Shown one piece after another: positions 14,491 through 21,209 of a stretch of DNA of 21,209 nucleotides. The translations under genes were made by a program, and so were the position numbers. Positions within the stretch are counted from its first letter, which is position 1. Each line of letters opens with the position of its first letter. The notes beneath the pieces are model-generated. The model was not told the DNA's origin, made no database searches, and saw nothing but the letters and a program-made list of their open reading frames with translations. This DNA comes from Clostridiales bacterium (GTDB lineage Bacteria > Bacillota > Clostridia > Saccharofermentanales > DTU023), in NCBI GenBank assembly GCA_004556455.1, contig SFGY01000014.1, forward strand, positions 1-21,209, read 5' to 3'.

Positions 14491-14497
14491 AAATCAT

Positions 14498-15901
14498 ATG
14501 AACAAAACCGTTGATAAAACTCCCGTCGATACCGTTAGTCAGGCTCCCGTCGATTTAAGCGCCGGTATCAGCTCAAAAGCACGTTATTTGCTCGGCAAGC
14601 TGGACGAAAAAGGCGAAGCCTGGCTCGTCGGCGGCGCCGTACGCGACCTGCTGCGCGCTTATCCCAGTACCGATGAGGATATTGCCACCTCCCTCCTGCC
14701 GGAAGAAACAAAGGCCCTCTTTGAGGGACTGGGGCTGACCGTCCTCGAAACGGGCCTCGCCCACGGCACCGTCAGTGTTCGCCTGGAGCAGCAATCCTTT
14801 GAGATCACGACCTTTCGTGTCGACGGAAACTATCTCGATGGCCGCCACCCCGAGTCCGTCTGCTTCGTGCGCAGCTTGAGGGAAGATCTCGCACGGCGGG
14901 ATTTTACGGTCAATGCGATGGCGTTGAATAAGGAGGGTGAGCTCTGCGATCCCTTTGACGGGCAGGCAGATTTAAAGGCCGGTCTGATCCGTGCGGTGGG
15001 CGACCCGGCCCGGCGCTTTGAGGAGGACAGCCTCCGCCTGCTTCGCGCCGTGCGCTTTGCGCGCAAACTGGGTTTTCGCATCGAAGAGGAGACCCTGGAC
15101 GCCCTTCGTGCCGCCGCTCCGGGCATCGCCCGCGTCAGTGCCGAGCGCTGTGCCGCAGAATTTTTAAAAATTCTCGAAGCCGACCCTGACGGCATCACCG
15201 ATCTGCACGAGTACGGCCTTCTCCCCTGGCTCTATCCGGAATTAGAGGCCTGCTTTAACTGCCCTCAGGAGACGCCTTTCCATCGCTGGGATGTCGGCCG
15301 TCACTCCGTCGAAGCGGCCAAAATGACCGATGATCTCACCCTGCGCATCGCCTGCCTCTGCCATGATCTCGGCAAAGTCAGCGCTAAGACCTACGGCAAA
15401 GATGGGCGGGCCCATTTTTATGGACATGAGGTCCCTTCCGCCGCTCTCACAGAAGAATTCACGCGGAAGCTTTTTCTTCCCGAAGCCGAGCGCAGACTGA
15501 TCACCCGCATCGTCGCCCTGCACAATTTTATTTCAGAACGCCCGGGTCGCATCGCCCGTCTGGTGCGGGAGGAAAGTGATGAGGTTTTATCGTATTTACC
15601 CCAGTTGCAGCGCGTGGATGTGCTTGCCCAGTCGGAACTCTGGCGCGAGAAAAAGCTCGGCCGCATCGAGCGTCTGCAAGCGGAAATCAGCCGCTACCAG
15701 GCAGGGCCCCATCGTCTCAAAGATCTGGCGATCAACGGTAAAGACCTGCAGGAACTGGGCTTCACGGGGCCGGAAATCGGCGCAGCCCTTGATGAAGCAC
15801 TGGATTTTGTCATGCTCCAGCCCGCCCGGAATGAGCGCGGGCGTCTGCTGCGCCGCGCTCTCACCCTGCGCAACCGACAGCGCCGCAAAAACAGCCAATA
15901 A
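14498..15901 (+). CDS. cca: CCA tRNA nucleotidyltransferase (class II) with HD domain
   Basis: The 467-aa enzyme adds or repairs the CCA end of tRNAs using CTP and ATP. The nucleotidyltransferase head has GGAVRD at 45-50 and the metal-binding DEDIAT at 59-64 (D59, D61). RRDFTVNAMA at 133-142 and the nucleotide-selecting region EEDSLRLLRAVRFARKLGF at 175-193 follow. The C-terminal part has an HD phosphohydrolase-like domain: H269, H289/D290 in CHDLGK, and H306/H310. Such HD-containing forms are known in many bacteria. The first ~25 residues are a polar extension. No ribosome site precedes the ATG, so initiation may be leaderless. No terminator is obvious downstream. Confidence 0.95.
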   Translation: MNKTVDKTPVDTVSQAPVDLSAGISSKARYLLGKLDEKGEAWLVGGAVRDLLRAYPSTDEDIATSLLPEETKALFEGLGLTVLETGLAHGTVSVRLEQQSFEITTFRVDGNYLDGRHPESVCFVRSLREDLARRDFTVNAMALNKEGELCDPFDGQADLKAGLIRAVGDPARRFEEDSLRLLRAVRFARKLGFRIEEETLDALRAAAPGIARVSAERCAAEFLKILEADPDGITDLHEYGLLPWLYPELEACFNCPQETPFHRWDVGRHSVEAAKMTDDLTLRIACLCHDLGKVSAKTYGKDGRAHFYGHEVPSAALTEEFTRKLFLPEAERRLITRIVALHNFISERPGRIARLVREESDEVLSYLPQLQRVDVLAQSELWREKKLGRIERLQAEISRYQAGPHRLKDLAINGKDLQELGFTGPEIGAALDEALDFVMLQPARNERGRLLRRALTLRNRQRRKNSQ

Positions 15902-16004
15902 AGACCCTCGCCGCGTCAAGCAGGCCATGTCCATCTTCATGAGCACAGGATCAGAAAACACCTATAACAGGCTCTCTTTTCGGAGATCGTGTTAAACTCA
16001 GTGT

Positions 16005-16667
16005 ATGAAGCCTTCTTCCAATCATTCCTCTTACGATTCTTATTCCCGCTTCGCGGGGGACGCTAATCAAGCCCTCACACTTGAGCGCCTGAAAGCCCTG
16101 CTTCGCTCCTGCACACCCCAGAACCCACAGGAAAAAGAAGATCTGCAGGTGATGCTCCAGGCCTGCGAGCTTCATCCGGATGTCCTCAGCCGCAGCTGTG
16201 AGGACGGACATTTTACCGCCTCCGCATGGATCTGCGATCGAGAACACAAAAGAGTCCTCCTGGTCTATCACCGGATTTTTGACTCCTGGGCCTGGACCGG
16301 CGGTCACGCTGACGGCGACCCCGACCTACTGCGTGTGGCCCTGCGTGAGGCAGAGGAAGAGACTGGTTTAAGGGAGTTTCAACTGCTTAATACTGACGTC
16401 CTGTCAGGAGATGAAAAGCCCCCCATTTCACTGGAAATCCTCAAGGTCAAAGCCCATCGGCGGCGCGGACTTTTCGTCCCGGCCCATCTTCACTATAATC
16501 TGACCTGGCTTCTGGAAGCAGATGCGACCACGCCGCTGCGCATAAAAGAAGACGAGAACAGCGGTGTCGCCTGGTTTTTGCTCGATGAGGTCTGCGCTCA
16601 CTGCAGCGAGCCTCAGATGCAGCCCATCTACGCAAAACTGAACGCCCGCCTGCGGGCGCTGAGCTGA
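16005..16667 (+). CDS. Nudix hydrolase
   Basis: The 220-aa protein has a Nudix fold in residues ~70-210. The Nudix box runs from G100 to L122: GHADGD, then REAEEETGL. The catalytic REAEEE core (E115, E118, E119) is intact, but the glutamate expected six residues after G100 is proline (P106). An N-terminal ~65-residue helical extension precedes it, a layout seen in other Nudix proteins that carry WAWTGGHADGD-like sequences. The substrate is unknown. The ATG has no good ribosome site; GGAGAT lies about 18 bases upstream, which is too far. The gene ends in a short inverted sequence (CGCCCGC, GCGGGCG) inside the coding region with no U-tract. Confidence 0.88.
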   Translation: MKPSSNHSSYDSYSRFAGDANQALTLERLKALLRSCTPQNPQEKEDLQVMLQACELHPDVLSRSCEDGHFTASAWICDREHKRVLLVYHRIFDSWAWTGGHADGDPDLLRVALREAEEETGLREFQLLNTDVLSGDEKPPISLEILKVKAHRRRGLFVPAHLHYNLTWLLEADATTPLRIKEDENSGVAWFLLDEVCAHCSEPQMQPIYAKLNARLRALS

Positions 16668-16917
16668 ACGGTATCAGTGAAAATAGAATCAACGCAAAGA
16701 GATCATCTTTCCTGAAAACAGCAAAATCAGCTTGTTGTGGTCAGTTTCTGGCAGAATGAGCCAAAAAACCACATCAAGATTGTGGCGCTTATCAGAGCAA
16801 GCAGGGTCATCGAGATAAGTGAGATCATCAAGACCAACGAAATAAAGGAAGAAAATATCAGACATACAAGGCAAAATTGCCAAGCATAGAGCCTAAGGAC
16901 AGCAGGACAAAGGAAAC

Positions 16918-18351
16918 ATGAAAACAGGAAATTCAAACAAGAAAAGCAGTTCAGTCGGAAAGATCCTGAAAAGCAAATTTGGAGCGTGGCTGTGGCGCTC
17001 AAAAGTCGCCGAGGCTCGCGATGAAGATCCGCGCCGGGAAAAAGTCCACAGGGTATTTCGTCTGACCGCTCACAGCATGGCTGCCGGCGCTCTGGCCGGA
17101 CTTGTCGTCACGCTTTACCGACGCCTCATTCCCCTGATCGGTGCGCAGGTCAAAAATCTCCTGCTCTGGGGGCGGCAAAGCTTTGGAGGCTGCCTCGTCT
17201 TTCTGGGCCTGATGGCCCTTTTTGCCCTGTTTTCGGCCTTTTTCGTCCAGCGTGAACCCATGATCGGTGGCTCAGGCATCCCTCAGGTGGCCGGTAAACT
17301 AAAAGGCCAACTCCATTACTCCTGGCTGCGCGTGCTCGTCTACAAATTTCTCGGCGGTCTCCTCAGCCTGGGCGGCGGCCTGACCCTGGGCCGTGAAGGT
17401 CCTTCTGTACAGATCGGCGCTGCGGTGGGCGAAGCCTATGCCGAAAAGACTAAAATGAAAAAAAGTGACAGCGACCTCCTCATGGTCAGCGGCTCCGCGG
17501 CCGGTCTCTCCGCAGCCTTTAATGCACCCCTGGCGGGGGTGATTTTTGCCCAGGAAGAGCTGCACAAGGTTTTTACCCCCCGCACCATGCTCTCCGCCTT
17601 TGCAGCCGCACTCACCGCCGACTTTATCTCCGCCCTGGTGTTCAGCTCACGGCCCGTCTTATCGCTGCCGCTCATGCAGCGTCCGGGCTTTCGGCTCTAT
17701 GGACTGCTCTGCATTCTGGGCGTCGTGATCGGCCTCTCCGGTGCTTTGTTTAACACGCTGATCATGGCAGGAAAACGCGTTTATGCCAAACTCAGGCTGC
17801 CCCTCGTGGGCAAAATTCTCCTGCCCTTTCTCCTCACGGGTGTCGCTGTCCTCCTGGATCCCCGCCTCTTTTCCGCAGGCGAAGCCTTTATCTTTATCAA
17901 GCCCAGCGACTGGCTGCCAGCCTCGGAATTTGTCTTGCTTTATGTAGAAAAACTTCTCCTATTGGTTCTGGCCTTTTGCTCGGGCATTCCCGGCGGAATA
18001 TTCTTTCCTCTGCTCGTGCTGGGCTCTCTCGTCGGTAATGCATTCGGCACGGTCCTGTGGAGCTTCGGCCTTTTAAGTGCGGAAGAAGTCACCCTCTTCT
18101 CCATTCTGGCCATGGGCGCCCACTTCGGCGCCATCGTGCGCTCGCCCATTACGGGCATTCTGCTCATCGTCGAAATGACCGCTTCCCTGCGAAGCCTCCT
18201 GCCCCTGGGCGTCGTCACCCTCTTCGCTTATGTCACCGTCGAATTTTGCCGCAGCGCCCCGATTTACGATTCGCTGCTGGATTTTATTCTCAAAGGAAAA
18301 AGCACGGCCGAAAAGCAGGCCGGAAAACAGCCCGACCATCTAAGCAGCTAA
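16918..18351 (+). CDS. clcA: CLC-type chloride/proton antiporter
   Basis: The 477-aa membrane protein has the three CLC selectivity motifs: GSGIP at 118-122, GREGP at 158-162 with gating glutamate E160, and GIFFP in GIPGGIFFPLLVLG near 355-370. An EE pair at 213-214 (AQEELHK) aligns with the proton glutamate of E. coli ClcA, so coupled H+/Cl- exchange is more likely than a channel. There are no CBS or TrkA-C domains after the membrane part, and a basic cytoplasmic N-terminus of about 45 residues precedes it. AAAGGA lies five bases before the ATG. The 250 bases upstream hold no convincing gene. It likely serves acid or ionic stress. Confidence 0.93.
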   Translation: MKTGNSNKKSSSVGKILKSKFGAWLWRSKVAEARDEDPRREKVHRVFRLTAHSMAAGALAGLVVTLYRRLIPLIGAQVKNLLLWGRQSFGGCLVFLGLMALFALFSAFFVQREPMIGGSGIPQVAGKLKGQLHYSWLRVLVYKFLGGLLSLGGGLTLGREGPSVQIGAAVGEAYAEKTKMKKSDSDLLMVSGSAAGLSAAFNAPLAGVIFAQEELHKVFTPRTMLSAFAAALTADFISALVFSSRPVLSLPLMQRPGFRLYGLLCILGVVIGLSGALFNTLIMAGKRVYAKLRLPLVGKILLPFLLTGVAVLLDPRLFSAGEAFIFIKPSDWLPASEFVLLYVEKLLLLVLAFCSGIPGGIFFPLLVLGSLVGNAFGTVLWSFGLLSAEEVTLFSILAMGAHFGAIVRSPITGILLIVEMTASLRSLLPLGVVTLFAYVTVEFCRSAPIYDSLLDFILKGKSTAEKQAGKQPDHLSS

Positions 18352-18501
18352 GTGGAGCAGCTGAGTCCGTAAAAGATCATCAAAGGCACAGCTTGCATGA
18401 TTTAACAAGAAATCTCCTGGGCTCTTATAAAAAGCAAGCGCCCCAGAAAACCCAGTCTAAATTTGAATATGGGCAATTGTGACCGCACCGCGTGTAAGCT
18501 G

Positions 18502-19392
18502 CTATTCGTTCCAGACTCTGCCGGTAAGTCTCTGCCAGGCTTCACGATAGCGCGCCGCCGTTTTATCAATGATGTCCTGCGGAAGGGCCGGCGCAGGGGG
18601 TGTTTTGTCCCAATCCAGCGTTTCCAGCCACTCGCGCAGAAATTGTTTGTCAAAACTCTTTTGGGCGTGGCCGGGCTGCCAGCTATCTTTGACCCAGAAG
18701 CGGCTGGAATCAGGGGTAAAGGCTTCATCACAGAGCACCAGATCGTCGCCCACAAGGCCAAATTCCATTTTGCTGTCCGCCAGGATAATGCCGCATTTTT
18801 CTGCGTGCGCCGAGGCGGCTTTGAAGAGGTCAAGACTGGCCTTTTCCAAGCTTTCAGCCATCTCTTTGCCAAGCAATTCGGCCAGTTCTTCAACGGAGAT
18901 GTTGCGGTCGTGCCCGCTTTCTTCTTTGGTCGAAGGCGTGAAAATCAACTGGGGCAGGCGATCGCCCTGAACGAGGCCGTCCGGCATTTTGACCCCATTG
19001 ATGCAGCCGTCCTGCTGGTAGGATTTGAGTGCCGAACCTTCCAGATAGGCGCGGACGATACATTCGACAGGCAGCATTCTGGCCTTTTTGACGATCATGG
19101 AGCGCTTTTCCAGGTCTTTGCTGTATTTTTGCAGGAACTGCGGATAATCCGCAGGCTGAGTGCTAAGCACATGATTGGGGAGTACCGGTGCGAGCTTCTC
19201 AAACCAGAAGGCCGAAATACTATTCAGAATGGCCCCTTTATCCGGAATAAGCTCATTGAAAACGACGTCAAAGGCGGAAACCCGATCCGTCGAGATGAGG
19301 AGCAGGGCATCGCCAAGATCGTAGAGATCTCGTACCTTGCCACGGGAAATCAGCGGCAGTTCGGGAATAGAACTTTCTTTCATTAACGACAT
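18502..19392 (-). CDS. purC: Phosphoribosylaminoimidazole-succinocarboxamide synthase (SAICAR synthetase)
   Basis: The 296-aa enzyme condenses CAIR with aspartate using ATP in purine synthesis. GKVRDLY at 18-24 is the ATP-binding opening, LPVECIVRAYLEGS at 107-120 and ADSKMEFG at 205-212 are the SAICAR synthetase signatures, and DEAFTPDSSRFW at 222-233 follows. The length fits the longer PurC type rather than the ~240-aa form of E. coli. The ATG at 19392 or 19383 may be used; neither has a clear ribosome site. It is divergent from purE-purL and converges with the CLC gene, leaving a 150-base gap without an obvious terminator. Confidence 0.95.
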   Translation of the reverse strand: MSLMKESSIPELPLISRGKVRDLYDLGDALLLISTDRVSAFDVVFNELIPDKGAILNSISAFWFEKLAPVLPNHVLSTQPADYPQFLQKYSKDLEKRSMIVKKARMLPVECIVRAYLEGSALKSYQQDGCINGVKMPDGLVQGDRLPQLIFTPSTKEESGHDRNISVEELAELLGKEMAESLEKASLDLFKAASAHAEKCGIILADSKMEFGLVGDDLVLCDEAFTPDSSRFWVKDSWQPGHAQKSFDKQFLREWLETLDWDKTPPAPALPQDIIDKTAARYREAWQRLTGRVWNE

Positions 19393-19755
19393 TTTGACTC
19401 AGGACTTCCCCGGCTCTCCGCACCGCTTTTCGTCAGAACGCTGCCCGCTTTGTCTGCAGCAGACAGCGATGGAAACAAAGCACAGTTGCTGAGGAAGCTT
19501 TCCTCCTCTTTTACAGAATATGAAGAGTTTAGCCCTGAGCACGCACTTTTTCCAGCAATCAACTGCTGAATTTGCACCAAGCTGTTTTCTGTCTATGTTA
19601 GATTTTTACAAAGATTTTTCACCTATTTTTAACAATATTGTTGGAATATTGCTCGTTTTTTGGATATCGTAGAAATTTATGGTGATATTTGTTCTTTTTA
19701 AGTCGACTTTTCATCTTTTTCACGAAAAAGCAAGAGGATGTTTTTACAAATTAAC

Positions 19756-19784
19756 TTGCAGGGCTTGGGCACTAAGGCTAGAAT
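19756..19784 (+). promoter_or_regulatory. purE: Probable purE promoter
   Basis: TTGCAG at 19756, an exact 17-base spacer, and TAGAAT at 19779-19784 (five of six consensus bases). It would produce a leader of about 150 bases before purE. Confidence 0.5.
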
Positions 19785-19835
19785 GAGCCGTATTCAATGC
19801 CTGTTTTACTGTTTGTCCACGCTGACCATGTTCAC

Positions 19836-19897
19836 TCCGCTCTTCAAGCGGACCACAGGCGCAAAAATTGTCCATCGCCCCGTTGATGGCGGTTTTT
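19836..19897 (+). promoter_or_regulatory. purE: Structured purE leader with possible attenuator
   Basis: A stem TCCGCT/AGCGGA with a five-base loop lies at 19836-19852. A second stem CCATC/GATGG at 19872-19889 (alternatively CGCC/GGCG at 19876-19891) is followed by a run of five Ts at 19893-19897. The second looks like a weak intrinsic terminator about 40 bases before purE and could act as an attenuator. Confidence 0.35.
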
Positions 19898-19939
19898 GCA
19901 GGGAAAGGGTCAGGCGTTTTTCTTTTTCAAGGAGGAGAT

Positions 19940-20452
19940 ATGTCCGTCCAGGTGGCCATCATTATGGGTTCGCGCTCCGATCTCGAGGCGATGTCCGAAA
20001 CGTTCAAAGTACTCAGCCAATTTCACATTGAATTTGAAGCTCATGCCCTTTCCGCTCACCGCACGCCGGACGCGGTCCGCGAGCTGGCAGAGGGTCTGGA
20101 AGGCAGAGGCATCAAGATCCTGATTGCAGGCGCCGGAGGAGCCGCTCATCTGGCCGGGGTCTGCGCTTCGCATACGTCTTTGCCGGTCATTGGCGTCCCC
20201 ATGAAGACCTCCATGATGGGCGGCCTCGATTCGCTGCTCAGCACCGTACAGATGCCGCGGGGCATTCCCGTTGCTACTACTGCCGTTGGGGCTTCCGGCG
20301 CTTATAATGCCGCTCTCCTGGCAGTTTCCATTCTGGCTCTTGGCGACCGCGATCTCGCCACCGCTTATAAGGAATTTCGCCGCAATCAGACGCAGAAAGT
20401 GCTGACTTCTTCTGAAATAGACGTCGCAGAAATCCTTACAGAGGAAAAATAA
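19940..20452 (+). CDS. purE: N5-carboxyaminoimidazole ribonucleotide mutase
   Basis: This 170-aa PurE catalyses the carboxylate shift giving CAIR, the substrate of PurC encoded divergently. Motifs: GSRSDLEAM at 10-18 (phosphate-binding loop), SAHRTPDAV at 38-46 with catalytic H40, AGAGGAAHLAG at 63-73, and MPRGIPVATTAVG from 105. The pattern is that of class I (bacterial) PurE, which normally works with PurK; no purK is in the window. The ATG at 19940 is chosen because AAGGAGGAG lies just upstream; an in-frame start at 19868 would fall in the leader hairpin region. Confidence 0.95.
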   Translation: MSVQVAIIMGSRSDLEAMSETFKVLSQFHIEFEAHALSAHRTPDAVRELAEGLEGRGIKILIAGAGGAAHLAGVCASHTSLPVIGVPMKTSMMGGLDSLLSTVQMPRGIPVATTAVGASGAYNAALLAVSILALGDRDLATAYKEFRRNQTQKVLTSSEIDVAEILTEEK

Positions 20453-20574
20453 GCGCTCAGCGGAGATGAAAGCAGGAGCCTGGCTCCGAGGATCCTTTGT
20501 GGGTCAATGAACTGTCCTTTCCGTCCACAGCCGAAGGTATGAAATACTGAGATCATCAGAAGATTGAGGGTTCA

Positions 20575-21209
20575 ATGGATAAACTCATTTTCGTTCGTAA
20601 AAAGAAAGGTTTTCGCGACACAGAGAAGGCTGCACTCTCTTCGCTCAACCGTCTGCCTGGCATAAAGCTGCAGAAGCTGGCCCTGTTCAACATTTACGCT
20701 GTCTCGGAAGCTACTCCGGAAGAATATGAATGTTTGAGCCGGCGCATTCTCAGCGATCCCCTGGTAGACGAGGTCCTGACTTCTGAGGAAGTCAGAGAGT
20801 TTGCCCAGGGAGGTGACAGCTTAGGCATAAGCAGCCTTGAAGGTCAGTACGATCAGCGGAGAGATGCAGCAGAGCAGTGTCTGCGCCTCTTCTTCCCAGA
20901 ATCCGAGCTCCGTGTTCACAGCTCGGTTTTTTATTTCTTTGACAGAAAACTCAGCGAAGCTGAAAGAAAGACTTTGCGCTTACAGCTCATCAACCCGCTG
21001 GAAAACCGCGAAGTCAAGCTCAGCGACTGGCTTGAAGCCGAGGCGGCAGGACGCCCGGTGTTCCCGGCAGAGGACCGTTCTCGCTGCAAAAACGTGCCCG
21101 TGTATACCGGCTTCTGCGAGCTTGATGAAGCAGGACTCGAAAATTTCATCCGGGAGCATGGCCTGGCCATGAATGTCGATGACCTGCGGCTCATTCGCGA
21201 TGAATTCCG
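20575..21209 (+). CDS. purL: Phosphoribosylformylglycinamidine synthase, N-terminal part (runs off window)
   Basis: An open frame from ATG 20575 continues past the end of the window, giving 211 complete codons. The sequence opens LIFVRKKKGF, has GQYDQRRDAAEQCL near residue 90-103, LINPLENREVKL near 140 and LDEAGLENFIREHGLAMNVDDL near 183-204. These match the N-terminal (PurS-like plus linker) region of the long single-chain FGAM synthase of Clostridia, which converts FGAR to FGAM with glutamine and ATP. GAGGG lies about five bases before the ATG. It follows purE by 122 bases, where a short GGAGC/GCTCC stem without a U-tract is seen, so purE and purL probably form one unit. Confidence 0.9.
   Translation, partial: MDKLIFVRKKKGFRDTEKAALSSLNRLPGIKLQKLALFNIYAVSEATPEEYECLSRRILSDPLVDEVLTSEEVREFAQGGDSLGISSLEGQYDQRRDAAEQCLRLFFPESELRVHSSVFYFFDRKLSEAERKTLRLQLINPLENREVKLSDWLEAEAAGRPVFPAEDRSRCKNVPVYTGFCELDEAGLENFIREHGLAMNVDDLRLIRDEF

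Larger units (their letters stand above)
13905..14497. promoter_or_regulatory. Divergent intergenic region between oppA and cca
   Basis: This 593-base stretch has no convincing gene; a 126-codon frame on the - strand (14031-14411) has random-looking sequence and spans the oppA promoter. The - strand carries TGTTATAAT, an extended -10, with the hexamer at 14101-14106 and a weak TTTATA -35 sixteen bases upstream; it would give a 5' leader of about 190 bases for oppA. A short imperfect stem (TTGCCTGCA with TGCAGACAA) lies near 14367-14391. No known riboswitch signature is seen. Confidence 0.5.
19393..19939. promoter_or_regulatory. Divergent regulatory region between purC and purE
   Basis: This is 547 bases without a supported gene. 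Its middle (about 19590-19740) is strikingly AT-rich and holds the perfect palindrome AACAATATTGTT at 19631-19642 with a further AATATTG just after it, and a CTTTTT/AAAAAG stem near 19715. Near purC there are two short inverted sequences: TGTCTGCAGCAGACA at 19451-19465 and GAGGAAGCTTTCCTC at 19491-19505. Purine genes are usually regulated, so this is the likely control site, but I see no classical purine riboswitch core and no PurR box I would trust. Confidence 0.45.

Noticed and set aside
16727..17002. Hydrophobic - strand frame before the CLC gene
   Set aside because: Overlaps the start of the CLC gene, lacks a ribosome site, and has a cysteine/phenylalanine-rich sequence typical of antisense to A/G-rich DNA.
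18352..18501. Bidirectional terminator between the CLC gene and purC
   Set aside because: Only a five-base stem (CTGGG/CCCAG) with a 20-base loop is seen and there is no U-tract on either strand.
18463..19386. 307-codon + strand frame opposite purC
   Set aside because: Covers purC almost exactly in antisense; PurC motifs are unambiguous, and this frame has none.
19791..19939. Classical purine riboswitch in the purE leader
   Set aside because: The conserved junction and loop sequences of that family are not visible; only generic stems and a short T run are.

Overview
The window looks like a piece of a Bacillota chromosome, probably class Clostridia. The reasons are Gram-positive-style ABC operons with strong GGAGG ribosome sites, a CCA-adding enzyme carrying an HD domain, and a long purL divergent from purC. 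I cannot name the genus. Two compositions meet near position 8,080: positions 1 to about 8,070 are AT-richer and accessory in content, while about 8,080 to 21,209 is GC-richer and made mostly of housekeeping genes.

Left part (1-8,216). On the + strand are the tail of an FtsX-like permease and its LolD/MacB-type ATPase. A 540-base non-coding stretch follows, packed with degenerate short repeats in both orientations. On the - strand, read from 7,618 down to 1,649, lies what looks like one accessory operon: an XRE regulator with a C-terminal membrane helix, a 178-aa secreted protein, a small secreted protein broken by a one-base frameshift (absent from simple ORF calls), a lipoprotein, a 645-aa permease with a large extracytoplasmic domain, an ABC ATPase and a second permease. 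The last three are coupled by very short gaps or overlaps and should form one exporter. The secreted proteins, lipoprotein and exporter together suggest a peptide/envelope export-and-immunity type system, but no member has a function I can name with certainty.

Middle (8,217-13,904, - strand). This is a complete peptide/nickel-type importer operon in the order oppA-oppB-oppC-oppD-oppF, with overlapping oppB/C, C/D and D/F junctions and an extended -10 promoter about 200 bases upstream of oppA. Both oppA and oppF carry in-frame tandem minisatellites (30-bp and 18-bp units) in spacer regions, and oppA has a signal peptide but no lipobox.

Right part (14,498-21,209). On the + strand are cca, a Nudix hydrolase and a CLC chloride/proton antiporter. 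Then come convergent purC on the - strand and divergent purE-purL on the + strand; purL runs off the window. purE has a promoter and a leader of about 150 bases.

The points most worth a second look are the accessory operon with its frameshifted secreted protein, the two-sided degenerate repeat family flanking that operon (one copy overlapping the oppF stop codon), the 18-bp perfect palindrome upstream of the XRE gene, and the paired minisatellites in the opp operon.
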